From an uncultured Collinsella sp. (GTDB taxonomy: Bacteria; Actinomycetota; Coriobacteriia; Coriobacteriales; Coriobacteriaceae), in contig CABUDI010000002.1 in NCBI GenBank assembly GCA_902490305.1, positions 1 to 64,000 of the forward strand: a DNA stretch of 64,000 nt, read 5' to 3'. Positions within the stretch are counted from its first letter, which is position 1, and each line of letters opens with the position of its first letter. A program made the translations under genes and the position numbers. The notes under the pieces were generated by a model. That model had not been told where the DNA came from. It worked only from the letters and a program-made list of their open reading frames with translations, and ran no database searches. Shown here one piece after another: positions 43,827 to 52,512 of this stretch.

Positions 43827-44861
43827 ATGTTCAATTTCGATGAGCCTCGTTACGAGAAGGTTGTGAGCGATGCCCTCGCTCTCCGTCCTCAGATTGAGGC
43901 TGCCGTGGACAAGGTCTGCGAGCAGGGTTATTCCAACATCTTCTTCATCGGCTGCGGCGGCACCTGGGCCCACACGCTCCCGATGAAGTACTGGGTCGAG
44001 ACCACCACGGCCGACGTCGACGTCCACTGCGAGATCGCCGCTGAGTTCCTCGCGTGCCCGCCCAAGGCCTTCAACAAGGACTCGGTCTGCGTCTTCTCCA
44101 CCCGTACCGGCACCACCCCCGAGATCATCGAGGCCGCCAAGTTCTGCCAGGAGCAGGGCGCCCGCACGCTGATGTACGTCTCCAACGACAACACCCCGGC
44201 CACCGAGTACGCCGACTACAAGTTCTTCAGCTTCGCCGAGGACGACGTCCTGTGCGAGGCCATCTACACCTACCAGATCACGCTGGTCGCCCGCTTCCTC
44301 AAGAACGCCGGCGCCTTCCCCAAGTACGACACCTTCATGGAGGAGTTCGGCAACATCGCCCCGTACCTCATCAAGGCCAAGGACGCCCAGGACGAGCGCT
44401 GCGCCGCCATGGCCGAGGACTTCAAGGACACCGACTACCACATGGTGATCGGCTCCGGCATGCTCTGGGGCGAGGCCTACGACTACGCCATGTGCATCCT
44501 CGAGGAGATGCAGTGGATCAAGACCAAGTCCATCCACGCCGCCGAGTTCTTCCACGGCACCATCGAGCTGTGCGAGGAGGGCACGAGCCTCATCATGCTC
44601 TACGGCGAGGACGACACCCGCAAGCTCATGGACCGCGTGGACAACTTCACCCACATGCTCGCCGACGAGAAGGGCGTCCATGTCCGCGTGAACAAGTTCG
44701 ACACCGCCGAGGTCGAGCTGCCGTTCAGCGACCCCGAGTTCCGCAAGATCGTCTCCCCGATGGTCACCTACACCATCACCGAGCGCCTGAGCTGCCATCT
44801 CGAGCACGTCCGCAACCACCCGCTCACCACGCGTCGTTACTATCACCAGATGAACTACTAA
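43827..44861 (+). CDS. SIS-domain sugar-amine 6-phosphate deglycase, copy 1 of an identical pair
   Basis: A 344-residue two-SIS-domain protein (IGCGGTWAHTLPMKYW; IGSGMLWGEAYDYAM). Glu227 (in EEMQWIK) and His243 (in AEFFHGTIE) form the likely catalytic pair; the tail is TRRYYHQMNY. The FFHGTIE form groups it with the protein at 49446 rather than with the FHGPFE proteins, and may mark GfrE-like (glucoselysine) specificity, which is a guess. DNA is identical to 51457-52491 from the first base of the start codon to the last of the stop. C-ending codons dominate, unlike the more AT-rich genes that follow. TAGGAG lies upstream. Confidence 0.85.
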   Translation: MFNFDEPRYEKVVSDALALRPQIEAAVDKVCEQGYSNIFFIGCGGTWAHTLPMKYWVETTTADVDVHCEIAAEFLACPPKAFNKDSVCVFSTRTGTTPEIIEAAKFCQEQGARTLMYVSNDNTPATEYADYKFFSFAEDDVLCEAIYTYQITLVARFLKNAGAFPKYDTFMEEFGNIAPYLIKAKDAQDERCAAMAEDFKDTDYHMVIGSGMLWGEAYDYAMCILEEMQWIKTKSIHAAEFFHGTIELCEEGTSLIMLYGEDDTRKLMDRVDNFTHMLADEKGVHVRVNKFDTAEVELPFSDPEFRKIVSPMVTYTITERLSCHLEHVRNHPLTTRRYYHQMNY

Positions 44862-44974
44862 AGCAGCTTTCAGCGGCCGTTACTATGCTCGGAAATAGCC
44901 GCTTGAGGTCGTATTTGCTTGGACTCGACCATGTGGCTCGTTGGCATTTCACGGTAGCGACTTCAAGGCGAAAT

Positions 44975-45005
44975 GGGGCATTTTTGCCAAATGCCCCTCT
45001 TGTTT
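44975..45005 (+). terminator. terminator after SIS copy 1
   Basis: GGGGCATTT (44975-44983) pairs with AAATGCCCC (44989-44997), followed by TCTTGTTT. Confidence 0.75.
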
Positions 45006-45052
45006 GCGCCACAAGTGGCATTCGACACCTTCATATGGAGTGTTTGATATTG

Positions 45053-45084
45053 TAGACGGTTCAAAAATAAGATTGAACCGTCTA
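45053..45084. terminator. 12-bp hairpin before the GntR pair
   Basis: TAGACGGTTCAA (45053-45064) pairs perfectly with TTGAACCGTCTA (45073-45084); ATTTCTTT follows. It insulates the regulator promoter from upstream read-through. Confidence 0.65.
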
Positions 45085-45116
45085 TTTCTTTCAAAATAAT
45101 ACGTAATAAGTTATCT

Positions 45117-45127
45117 TATAACGTATA
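45117..45127 (+). promoter_or_regulatory. TATAACGTATA element before the GntR pair
   Basis: The element lies 33-43 bp before the first GntR start, overlapping a probable -10, and resembles the palindrome at 43775. It probably mediates autoregulation. Confidence 0.45.
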
Positions 45128-45159
45128 GAAGTTTCATAGAATGTTGTACGGAGAACGTT

Positions 45160-45948
45160 ATGATTAACCCGACTAGTGCTGTGCCGCTATATGTACAAGT
45201 AGCTGATGATTTGCGCCGCCGTATTGAGATGGGCGAGTTTTCCGAAAGTGGCGTGTTGCCTAGCGAAAATGGTTTTTGCGAAGAATACGAGGTTAGCCGC
45301 GCGACGATACGGAAGGCAATTCAAACTCTTGTGGATGACGACGTGCTTGATACGCGTCATGGCAAAGGCACATTTATCCGGCAGCCTAAAATCGTCTCGA
45401 GCTTGAGCACGTTTAAGGGTTTCACTTATTTTTGCCATGAAAATAATATCGAAACCTCGTCTCGTGTTCTCGCTCTTCAGGAGGTCGAGCCGCCCGTTGC
45501 CGTCCGTCGTCATTTGCGAATGGAAGAGAATGAATCTGCGGTTTACCTCAAACGTGTGAGGTCAATTAACCACATAAATGCAATGATTGAACATATTTAT
45601 CTTCCAGTAAAGAACTTCGGGTTTTTACTGGGTGTCGATATGGATAACGCATCACTTTATGAAACGATTGAGAGAGAGACGGGGCTGCGACTAGAGGATA
45701 ATTGTTTCCCGTCTATTGTGCTTGAAGCAGGGCTTGCTACGGATGAGGAGAAGCGCATCCTTAACATCGCAGGAGAAGCTGCGATGTTTATATTGAGTGA
45801 GACCGTTTATATGAGCACTGGTAAGCCAGTGCACTTTACTAAGCAGGTGATGTTGGGTGATTATTTCAAATACTTCTTTTCGATTAAGGCTAATCAACTC
45901 GGCATCAATTGGCAGGGACTTGAAGCCGTTGAGTGTAGAAAGCAATAG
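45160..45948 (+). CDS. GntR/HutC-family transcriptional regulator
   Basis: A 262-residue GntR-UTRA protein (VPLYVQVADDLRRRIEMGEF; YEVSRATIRKAIQTL; HGKGTFIRQ). It has lower GC and different codon use from the backbone. A second GntR gene starts 8 nt after its stop, so the two form an operon. It likely controls the adjacent SIS and PTS genes through TATAACGT-type sites. The ATG at 45160 has ACGGAGAA upstream. Confidence 0.88.
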   Translation: MINPTSAVPLYVQVADDLRRRIEMGEFSESGVLPSENGFCEEYEVSRATIRKAIQTLVDDDVLDTRHGKGTFIRQPKIVSSLSTFKGFTYFCHENNIETSSRVLALQEVEPPVAVRRHLRMEENESAVYLKRVRSINHINAMIEHIYLPVKNFGFLLGVDMDNASLYETIERETGLRLEDNCFPSIVLEAGLATDEEKRILNIAGEAAMFILSETVYMSTGKPVHFTKQVMLGDYFKYFFSIKANQLGINWQGLEAVECRKQ

Positions 45949-45956
45949 GTTGAATA

Positions 45957-46661
45957 ATGGTTAAAGTGGAGAGCGCTGTTCCATTGTATAAGCAGATCGT
46001 TCACGATCTTGTGAGTCGAATAGAAAGTGGCGTATATAGCGAAGGGGATAAGCTTCCTACTGAGACGGAGCTTATGGAGGAATATGGCGTTAGTCGTATT
46101 ACCGTTCGATCGGCAATCAAGGAACTAGAGGATGCCGATATCGTTGAGCGCACGCGAGGGAAAGGGACTTTTGTTACCACGACACGCAATGCCTATGCAG
46201 CCGATGACCAGGAAAGCTTCACCCATTCCTGCATTCAAGAAAATAAAAAGCCTTCTACCGTAGTGCTCGAAGTAGCTTGGATTTATCCTACGCTGCGCGA
46301 CGTGCGTTTTCTTCAGGTCCAGGAGGACGAGAATATTCTTCAGACTAGACGTTTGCGCTTAGTCGATGGCGTGCCAACTATGTTGGAAACCAATAGCTAC
46401 ACTCCTTCTCTTGCCTTTTTGGAACATGAAGATTTATCGGGTTCTCTACTTGAGGTGCTGGGAAGACGCCATATCGAACTTGGCAATAACGAGCGAACGT
46501 TGCAGGTGTGCTTTGCAAGTGCTTACGAGGCAGAACATTTGAATGTAAAGCCGGGATCTGCCCTTTTATTATTTGTAGATAAGCGTTGCAGCGCGCAGGG
46601 AGTGCCATTGTTTATTTCGCGGCAGGTGTACTGCACTGAGCGCTTAAAGTTTTATCTCTAG
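45957..46661 (+). CDS. GntR/HutC-family transcriptional regulator
   Basis: A 234-residue GntR-UTRA protein (VPLYKQIVHDLVSRIESGVY; YGVSRITVRSAIKEL; RGKGTFVTT). It directly follows the other regulator, with weak spacing for its own ribosome site (AGGTTGAATA), suggesting coupled translation. It is distinct in sequence from its partner, so the two may read different ligands or form a heteromeric switch. A terminator separates it from the PTS operon. Confidence 0.88.
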   Translation: MVKVESAVPLYKQIVHDLVSRIESGVYSEGDKLPTETELMEEYGVSRITVRSAIKELEDADIVERTRGKGTFVTTTRNAYAADDQESFTHSCIQENKKPSTVVLEVAWIYPTLRDVRFLQVQEDENILQTRRLRLVDGVPTMLETNSYTPSLAFLEHEDLSGSLLEVLGRRHIELGNNERTLQVCFASAYEAEHLNVKPGSALLLFVDKRCSAQGVPLFISRQVYCTERLKFYL

Positions 46662-46708
46662 CGAAAGCCAAACCCCGGATCTTTCTTAACCGAATAACAA
46701 GAGATTGA

Positions 46709-46736
46709 AAACGCCCCGACAAAGGGGCGTTTTTTT
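46709..46736 (+). terminator. terminator after the GntR pair
   Basis: AAACGCCCC (46709-46717) pairs with GGGGCGTTT (46724-46732), followed by further T. Confidence 0.9.
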
Positions 46737-46785
46737 GCTGTTTACGGGCGAATTATTACCGCTTAGGAAGCTTGATTGATCTGTC

Positions 46786-46841
46786 TTGACAAAGCGAAAG
46801 TTTCGAGGATACTGTAGATAACAATACAAAATATAACGTTC
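46786..46841 (+). promoter_or_regulatory. promoter and operator of the second PTS operon
   Basis: A perfect -35 TTGACA (46786-46791) and GATACT (46808-46813) are 16 nt apart. Downstream lies TATAACGTTCTA within 46832-46843, near-identical to the 43775 palindrome and placed to block the elongating polymerase. Confidence 0.6.
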
Positions 46842-46875
46842 TATTAACAGATGATTGACTGAGATTGGGAGATAA

Positions 46876-47292
46876 ATGAGGAAGTTGCTCTTGGCCAGCC
46901 ATGGACCACTTGCTAGAGCGATGCGTGAAACGCTCCAGCTATTTTGCGGTGAAGATCCTCGCGTTAAGGTGCTATGCGCATATGTCGATGAGGACACGAT
47001 GGATGTAAACGAGTTGATAGATTTTTGGGACCGTTCTCGCGACCCAGCAGACCAGTGGATTGTCATCACTGATGTCTATGGTGGGTCAGTGAATAACGCT
47101 TTTATGGAAAGGTTGGGTGACGATTCTCTAAGGCTCATTGCCGGCATGTCGCTACCACTAGTGCTCGAAGTGTTTTCGAAATTGAGCACACTTGATGACG
47201 CCGAGCTCGCTGCATTGGTTTCAAGTGTCCGCCAAAAGGGCACATGCCTATGTTCGCTGCCAAATTCGGTAGAAGAAGACGAGGATTTTTGA
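46876..47292 (+). CDS. mannose-family PTS EIIA
   Basis: A 138-residue EIIA with phospho-His9 in ASHGPLARAM and the loop DVYGGSVNNAFM. It accepts phosphate from HPr. It starts a tight operon IIA-IIB-IIC-IID-SIS-kinase-SIS (gaps of 13, 27, -14, 48, 30 and 97 nt). The acidic C-terminal tail is SVEEDEDF. In the first PTS of the window this domain is fused to EIIB. Confidence 0.92.
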   Translation: MRKLLLASHGPLARAMRETLQLFCGEDPRVKVLCAYVDEDTMDVNELIDFWDRSRDPADQWIVITDVYGGSVNNAFMERLGDDSLRLIAGMSLPLVLEVFSKLSTLDDAELAALVSSVRQKGTCLCSLPNSVEEDEDF

Positions 47293-47305
47293 GAAAGGAA
47301 CAAAG

Positions 47306-47767
47306 ATGATTAAGCTGCTGAGAGTTGACCATCGCTTGCTTCATGGTCAGGTTGCCATGACTTGGACGCAAGAGCTTGACACCAATTGCATTTTGATTGC
47401 CTGCGATGCGGTTGTGAAAGATGACGTGCGCAAGACGACGCTTAAGCTGGCACGTCCGGCAGGCGTCAAATTGGTTATCAAATCGGTCGATGATTCTATC
47501 GAGGCTCTTAGGAGCGGTGTGACCGATAAGTACCGTTTGTTCATTGTCGTTGAAAGCATCGAAGATGCTTACCGCTTGGCGAAGGGCTACAGCGAAATCA
47601 AGCATATCAACATTGGAGGAACGAAGCCGCGTGAGGGTGCAGATGTACGCCTATCTTCAACGGTTTTCGCTACCGATCGCGACGTGGAGCTTCTACATGA
47701 GCTCAGTGATGCCGGAATCGAGGTGGAGATCAGGCAGGTACCTAGAGACGAGAAGATTTTGATTTAA
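47306..47767 (+). CDS. mannose-family PTS EIIB
   Basis: A 153-residue EIIB with the hallmark LLRVDHRLLHGQVAMTW; phospho-His13 transfers phosphate to the sugar. It is collinear with the C-terminal half of the IIAB protein at 21800. It lies 13 nt after IIA with GAGAAAGGA upstream. Confidence 0.93.
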   Translation: MIKLLRVDHRLLHGQVAMTWTQELDTNCILIACDAVVKDDVRKTTLKLARPAGVKLVIKSVDDSIEALRSGVTDKYRLFIVVESIEDAYRLAKGYSEIKHINIGGTKPREGADVRLSSTVFATDRDVELLHELSDAGIEVEIRQVPRDEKILI

Positions 47768-47794
47768 GCACATACAATAGAAAGGGGATCTCTC

Positions 47795-48580
47795 ATGTTG
47801 ACTCAAGCGATCCTTATCGGCCTCGTTGCAATGTGCGTGACATTTGAGTGGGCACTTGGCACTTGCCTTGCTTCTCGCCCGATTGTCACGGGCGTCCTCA
47901 TCGGTCTTGTGATGGGTGATTTGCAGACGGGCATTATTGTCGGCGCCACGCTTGAAATGGTGTTCATTGGATCGGTTACCATCGGGGCGGCCGTTCCGCC
48001 TGACGTTATCACCGGTGGTATTTTGGGCACTGCCTTTGCAATTTCGACGGGTCAAGGCGCTGAAGTTGCGCTGACGCTCGCTTTTCCGATTGCGTCGCTT
48101 TATCTCATCATCGATAACGCGCTTACGCTGATCGTGATGCCGTTTTTCGTCCATAAAGCGGACGACTGTGTGGCAAAGGGCGACCTCAAAGGTATGGAGC
48201 GGATGCATCTGCTTGGTGGATTCATCGTCAAATCGCTTCCTCGCTTTTTCGTGTGCTCCCTTGCTTTCTATCTCGGAACGCCGGTTATGAACGCGGTGCT
48301 TAACGCAATTCCCGAGTTTGTAAGTAACGGCCTGGTTATTGCGGGTGGATTCATCCCTGCGCTCGGCATTGCACTGCTCGCTTCAATGATTGTCAACAAG
48401 CAGACTGCTATTTTCTTCGTGCTCGGGTTTGCGCTCTGTGCCTACATGAGCATTCCAATCCTTGGTATTGCCATCATTGGGCTTTGCCTCGCAGTAATCC
48501 TCGTGGTGGTCCAGCCAAACTTCATTGCTCAGACGCCACAGCTTAGTTCGGAAGGGAGCTTCGACGATGACGACTTCTAA
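47795..48580 (+). CDS. mannose-family PTS EIIC
   Basis: A 261-residue permease subunit (GVLIGLVMGDLQTGIIVGAT; TIGAAVPPDV; AIPEFVSNGLVIAGG). It ends in an acidic FDDDDF tail and overlaps the IID start by 14 nt, so translation is coupled. It is similar in layout to the EIIC at 22760 but clearly diverged, suggesting a different substrate or old duplication. Confidence 0.93.
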   Translation: MLTQAILIGLVAMCVTFEWALGTCLASRPIVTGVLIGLVMGDLQTGIIVGATLEMVFIGSVTIGAAVPPDVITGGILGTAFAISTGQGAEVALTLAFPIASLYLIIDNALTLIVMPFFVHKADDCVAKGDLKGMERMHLLGGFIVKSLPRFFVCSLAFYLGTPVMNAVLNAIPEFVSNGLVIAGGFIPALGIALLASMIVNKQTAIFFVLGFALCAYMSIPILGIAIIGLCLAVILVVVQPNFIAQTPQLSSEGSFDDDDF

Positions 48581-49397
48581 TGACACCAGTTCCAACAAGA
48601 TTACAAAGCGTGATCTAAAATCGGTATTTTTCCGTTCGCTTACGATGGAGTACTCCTGGAACTACGAGCGCCAGCAGCACATGGGATACTGCTTCTCTAT
48701 GCTTCCCATCATTCGTCGCGTGTATAAGAATAAGGATGACCAGGCTGCTGCTGCTAAGCGTCACATGGAGTTCTTCAACACCACTCCTTATGTCTCAACA
48801 TTAATTCTGGGCATTTCGGCAGCGATGGAAGAGGCAAACGCTAACGAAGAGGATTTTGACGAATCCTCCATCAACAGCGTAAAGGCCGCTCTTATGAGTC
48901 CGCTGGCCGGCATCGGTGACTCTCTGTTCTGGGGAACGTTGCGTGTCATCGCCACTGGCTTGGGTGTGTCGCTTGCTATGCAGGGTAACATTCTCGGCCC
49001 GCTTCTCTTCCTTGTCGTATTCAATGTTCCGCATTATCTGATTCGTTGGTTCTGCCTTAAATGGGGCTATGGATTCGGAACCAGTTTCTTGAGCAAGATC
49101 GAGAAATCTGGTCTTATGCCAAAGCTCACTATGGGGGCTGCAATTCTCGGTCTTATGGTTATCGGCGCTATGGTGCCCAACCTTGTATCGGTCAGCGTGG
49201 CTGGTTCTCTCGGTACCGGCGACAGTGCGCAGACTATCCAAAGCATCATCGACGGTATCATGCCGAGCCTGCTGCCGCTGCTTGTGACACTTGGAGTTTA
49301 CGAACTCGTCCAGCACAAGGTCAAGATTGCTTGGATTCTCGTTATTCTCATGGCGGTTGGTATCGTTGGCTCCTTCTTCGGAGTGTTTGCAATCTAA
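48567..49397 (+). CDS. mannose-family PTS EIID
   Basis: A 276-residue subunit (FFRSLTMEYSWNYERQQHMG; MSPLAGIGDSLFWGTLR; GIMPSLLPLLVTLGVYEL). The start lies inside the end of IIC, with GGAAGGGAG upstream. It completes the sugar channel. This is the intact counterpart of the IID half found in the chimera at 52620. Confidence 0.93.
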   Translation: MTTSNDTSSNKITKRDLKSVFFRSLTMEYSWNYERQQHMGYCFSMLPIIRRVYKNKDDQAAAAKRHMEFFNTTPYVSTLILGISAAMEEANANEEDFDESSINSVKAALMSPLAGIGDSLFWGTLRVIATGLGVSLAMQGNILGPLLFLVVFNVPHYLIRWFCLKWGYGFGTSFLSKIEKSGLMPKLTMGAAILGLMVIGAMVPNLVSVSVAGSLGTGDSAQTIQSIIDGIMPSLLPLLVTLGVYELVQHKVKIAWILVILMAVGIVGSFFGVFAI

Positions 49398-49445
49398 ATG
49401 GTTGATTTCGCCGTCTGGCCCAATTGAATTAGAAAGGCATATCTC

Positions 49446-50444
49446 ATGGTTTCATTTGATGAACAGGCAATTCTCGATAACGGTGCTTATATCTACAATC
49501 AACGTGCCGAAATTGAACGCATTGCTGACGAAATTTGCGAAAAGGGTTTCGATTCGATTTTCTTCACCTCGTCAGGTGGCTCGCTTGCGATGATGCAGCC
49601 GTTTGACTATATGGTTTCTGTTATGTCCGATATTCCTGTCCAGTCCCAAGTTTCGGCAGATTTCCTCACGGTTGGCAATCGGCGCATCGGTAAGGGGACC
49701 TTGGCGTTCATGGCGTCTAAGTCGGGCGACACCAAAGAGACGGTCGCGGCGGCAAAGGCGGCAAAAGACGCAGGCTGCACCATTGTCTCTACGCTTGGCG
49801 TGGACGGTTCACCGCTTGGTGAACTTTCCGATTATGGAGTGATCTATAAGCAGGGCCGTCCTATGGAACTCGTGCTGTACCTTCTGATTGGAAAGATTCT
49901 CAAGAACAGGGGCTTTTTCGATGACTACGATCGCTTCGCTGATGAGCTTGTGAATCTCCCCGCTGCTCTCGTTTCCGTCGGCAAGAACGCTGACGAGATG
50001 GCTCGCGCATATGCTCTGAAGCACAAGGACGATCCGTATCAGATTTGGATTGGTTCTGGCAATCTGTGGGGCCCCACGTATTCTTTTGCCATGTGTGTGC
50101 TCGAGGAGTCCCAATGGCTGCGCACCAAATCCGTTACATCGCCTGAGTTCTTCCATGGCACTATCGAACTTGTTGAGCCGGGCGTTTGTGTCGCGCTCGC
50201 AATGACGGAGGCGCAGACTAGGCCTCTTGATGAGCGCGTTGCACGCTTCTGTAAGCAATATGCGGATGATTTCACCGTATTCGATACACATGATTATGAG
50301 TTGCCGGGTATCAGTGATGAATTCCGCTGGATGCTTTCTCCGGTGGTGCTCAATGCCATTCTCTCGCGTGTGAGCAAGAATTTCGAGGAAATTCGTGACC
50401 ATTCGCTCGACATCCGCCGTTATTACCGCAAGGTCGAGTACTAA
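49446..50444 (+). CDS. SIS-domain sugar-amine 6-phosphate deglycase, operon-borne
   Basis: A 332-residue two-SIS-domain protein (TSSGGSLAMMQPFDYM; IGSGNLWGPTYSFAM). Glu221 (in LEESQWLR) and His237 (in PEFFHGTIE) keep the catalytic spacing; Ser replaces Met after the Glu. The tail is IRRYYRKVEY. It is related to the identical pair (FFHGTIE type). Being in the PTS operon, it most likely cleaves that PTS product. Codons are less C-biased than in the SIS pair, matching its AT-richer neighbours. Confidence 0.84.
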   Translation: MVSFDEQAILDNGAYIYNQRAEIERIADEICEKGFDSIFFTSSGGSLAMMQPFDYMVSVMSDIPVQSQVSADFLTVGNRRIGKGTLAFMASKSGDTKETVAAAKAAKDAGCTIVSTLGVDGSPLGELSDYGVIYKQGRPMELVLYLLIGKILKNRGFFDDYDRFADELVNLPAALVSVGKNADEMARAYALKHKDDPYQIWIGSGNLWGPTYSFAMCVLEESQWLRTKSVTSPEFFHGTIELVEPGVCVALAMTEAQTRPLDERVARFCKQYADDFTVFDTHDYELPGISDEFRWMLSPVVLNAILSRVSKNFEEIRDHSLDIRRYYRKVEY

Positions 50445-50474
50445 TAAAGACCGTACGTGATGGGAGGCGTTGAG

Positions 50475-51359
50475 GTGAAAATCGCAGCAATTGGTGACAA
50501 CGTTATTGATCGCTATCTCAACAAAGGCGTTATGTATCCTGGTGGCAATGCCGTAAACGTCGCTGCCCATGCAAGCATGCTTGGCGCACAGGCTGCGTAT
50601 ATTGGGGAGATCGGCAACGACCTGGGAGGGCGAATAATCACCGATGCCCTTTCTTCGCTGAACGTTGACCTTTCGCAATCATGCATGCCTGAAAAAGCAA
50701 CAACCAAGACTTGCGATGTAAATGTTTACAACGGTGAACGTGTCGAAGTTGGTTACGATACGGGGACTTGCTGGGCGCACAAAACCCATATCAACGATTC
50801 TGATGTCAAGTTTCTTCAGGGATTCGATGCGGTTTTTACCAGCGTCAATGCAAAGCTGCAGGATGATGTGCACCTAGTTCAAGATCTTCCCGCTGTGGTG
50901 ATTTACGACTTTTCCGTTAAAGATAAGTATCGAACCGACGCATATTTCGATCTTGTTTGCCCTGCTACAACCCTTGGTCTGTTTTCCTGTTCCGGCGAGA
51001 GCGATCAACAGATTCAAGTTCTATTGAAGAGGGCCATAGAGCATGGTTGTCGCTACACGATTGCTACACGGGGATCTGCAGGGCCTGTGTTCTTTGACGG
51101 TTCCCGATGGTACCAGGGAAATATAAGACCCGTAGATGCGCTTGACACCATGGGCGCGGGAGATTCGTATATCACTGCGTTTGTTGTGAGCTGTTTCTCG
51201 CATGGCTGGAGTAAAAAGCAACCGCTCGATGTGGAGATCATTCGGGATGCAATGGAATTCGCTGCTGACTATTCAGCTAAGAATTGCCTTAAACCCGGCG
51301 GCTTTGGATTCGAGCATAAACTCGCCGAGATGAAAGACGGCCAAGCTTCCATTTCCTAG
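50475..51359 (+). CDS. PfkB-family sugar kinase (fructoselysine-kinase-like)
   Basis: A 294-residue ribokinase-fold kinase with the N-terminal substrate motif PGGNAVNVAAHASMLG and the C-terminal anion-hole/catalytic motif DTMGAGDSYITAF. The small size and opening KIAAIGDNVIDRYL resemble FrlD, which phosphorylates fructoselysine at O-6. Its place within a PTS operon is odd, since the PTS already phosphorylates its sugar. The GTG at 50475 is chosen because GGGAGG lies 7 nt upstream; the frame is open from 50457. It lies 30 nt after the SIS gene. Confidence 0.82.
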   Translation: MKIAAIGDNVIDRYLNKGVMYPGGNAVNVAAHASMLGAQAAYIGEIGNDLGGRIITDALSSLNVDLSQSCMPEKATTKTCDVNVYNGERVEVGYDTGTCWAHKTHINDSDVKFLQGFDAVFTSVNAKLQDDVHLVQDLPAVVIYDFSVKDKYRTDAYFDLVCPATTLGLFSCSGESDQQIQVLLKRAIEHGCRYTIATRGSAGPVFFDGSRWYQGNIRPVDALDTMGAGDSYITAFVVSCFSHGWSKKQPLDVEIIRDAMEFAADYSAKNCLKPGGFGFEHKLAEMKDGQASIS

Positions 51360-51382
51360 AAAGGTATTTTTTAGGTCATTAA

Positions 51383-51414
51383 GTATTAATACGTAGTGAA
51401 ATGACAAGTTGTCA
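51383..51414 (+). promoter_or_regulatory. palindromes before SIS copy 2
   Basis: GTATTAATAC (51383-51392) and TGACAAGTTGTCA (51402-51414) are perfect palindromes in the 97-bp gap before the second SIS copy. Neither occurs before copy 1, so the two identical genes have different control regions. Confidence 0.5.
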
Positions 51415-51456
51415 ATTGAAACGAATTTCACTCTATTAAACGAAGGGATATTAGAT

Positions 51457-52491
51457 ATGTTCAATTTCGATGAGCCTCGTTACGAGAAGGTTGTGAGCGA
51501 TGCCCTCGCTCTCCGTCCTCAGATTGAGGCTGCCGTGGACAAGGTCTGCGAGCAGGGTTATTCCAACATCTTCTTCATCGGCTGCGGCGGCACCTGGGCC
51601 CACACGCTCCCGATGAAGTACTGGGTCGAGACCACCACGGCCGACGTCGACGTCCACTGCGAGATCGCCGCTGAGTTCCTCGCGTGCCCGCCCAAGGCCT
51701 TCAACAAGGACTCGGTCTGCGTCTTCTCCACCCGTACCGGCACCACCCCCGAGATCATCGAGGCCGCCAAGTTCTGCCAGGAGCAGGGCGCCCGCACGCT
51801 GATGTACGTCTCCAACGACAACACCCCGGCCACCGAGTACGCCGACTACAAGTTCTTCAGCTTCGCCGAGGACGACGTCCTGTGCGAGGCCATCTACACC
51901 TACCAGATCACGCTGGTCGCCCGCTTCCTCAAGAACGCCGGCGCCTTCCCCAAGTACGACACCTTCATGGAGGAGTTCGGCAACATCGCCCCGTACCTCA
52001 TCAAGGCCAAGGACGCCCAGGACGAGCGCTGCGCCGCCATGGCCGAGGACTTCAAGGACACCGACTACCACATGGTGATCGGCTCCGGCATGCTCTGGGG
52101 CGAGGCCTACGACTACGCCATGTGCATCCTCGAGGAGATGCAGTGGATCAAGACCAAGTCCATCCACGCCGCCGAGTTCTTCCACGGCACCATCGAGCTG
52201 TGCGAGGAGGGCACGAGCCTCATCATGCTCTACGGCGAGGACGACACCCGCAAGCTCATGGACCGCGTGGACAACTTCACCCACATGCTCGCCGACGAGA
52301 AGGGCGTCCATGTCCGCGTGAACAAGTTCGACACCGCCGAGGTCGAGCTGCCGTTCAGCGACCCCGAGTTCCGCAAGATCGTCTCCCCGATGGTCACCTA
52401 CACCATCACCGAGCGCCTGAGCTGCCATCTCGAGCACGTCCGCAACCACCCGCTCACCACGCGTCGTTACTATCACCAGATGAACTACTAA
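51457..52491 (+). CDS. SIS-domain sugar-amine 6-phosphate deglycase, copy 2 of an identical pair
   Basis: It encodes the same 344-residue protein as 43827-44861, with Glu227 and His243 in the same places. The DNA identity covers exactly the start codon to the stop codon and then breaks: the preceding base is T here and G there, and the base after TAA is T here and A there. It follows the kinase gene and has its own ribosome site (AAGGG, not AGGAG). Its C-rich codon use contrasts with the kinase just upstream, as if it had been copied in. Confidence 0.85.
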   Translation: MFNFDEPRYEKVVSDALALRPQIEAAVDKVCEQGYSNIFFIGCGGTWAHTLPMKYWVETTTADVDVHCEIAAEFLACPPKAFNKDSVCVFSTRTGTTPEIIEAAKFCQEQGARTLMYVSNDNTPATEYADYKFFSFAEDDVLCEAIYTYQITLVARFLKNAGAFPKYDTFMEEFGNIAPYLIKAKDAQDERCAAMAEDFKDTDYHMVIGSGMLWGEAYDYAMCILEEMQWIKTKSIHAAEFFHGTIELCEEGTSLIMLYGEDDTRKLMDRVDNFTHMLADEKGVHVRVNKFDTAEVELPFSDPEFRKIVSPMVTYTITERLSCHLEHVRNHPLTTRRYYHQMNY

Positions 52492-52512
52492 TCCTTTCAA
52501 ATTGCTGCTGTT

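Noticed and set aside
43827..52491. The SIS duplication as a simple composite transposon
   Set aside because: No transposase, terminal inverted repeats or target-site duplication is visible, and the repeated segment is exactly a coding region.
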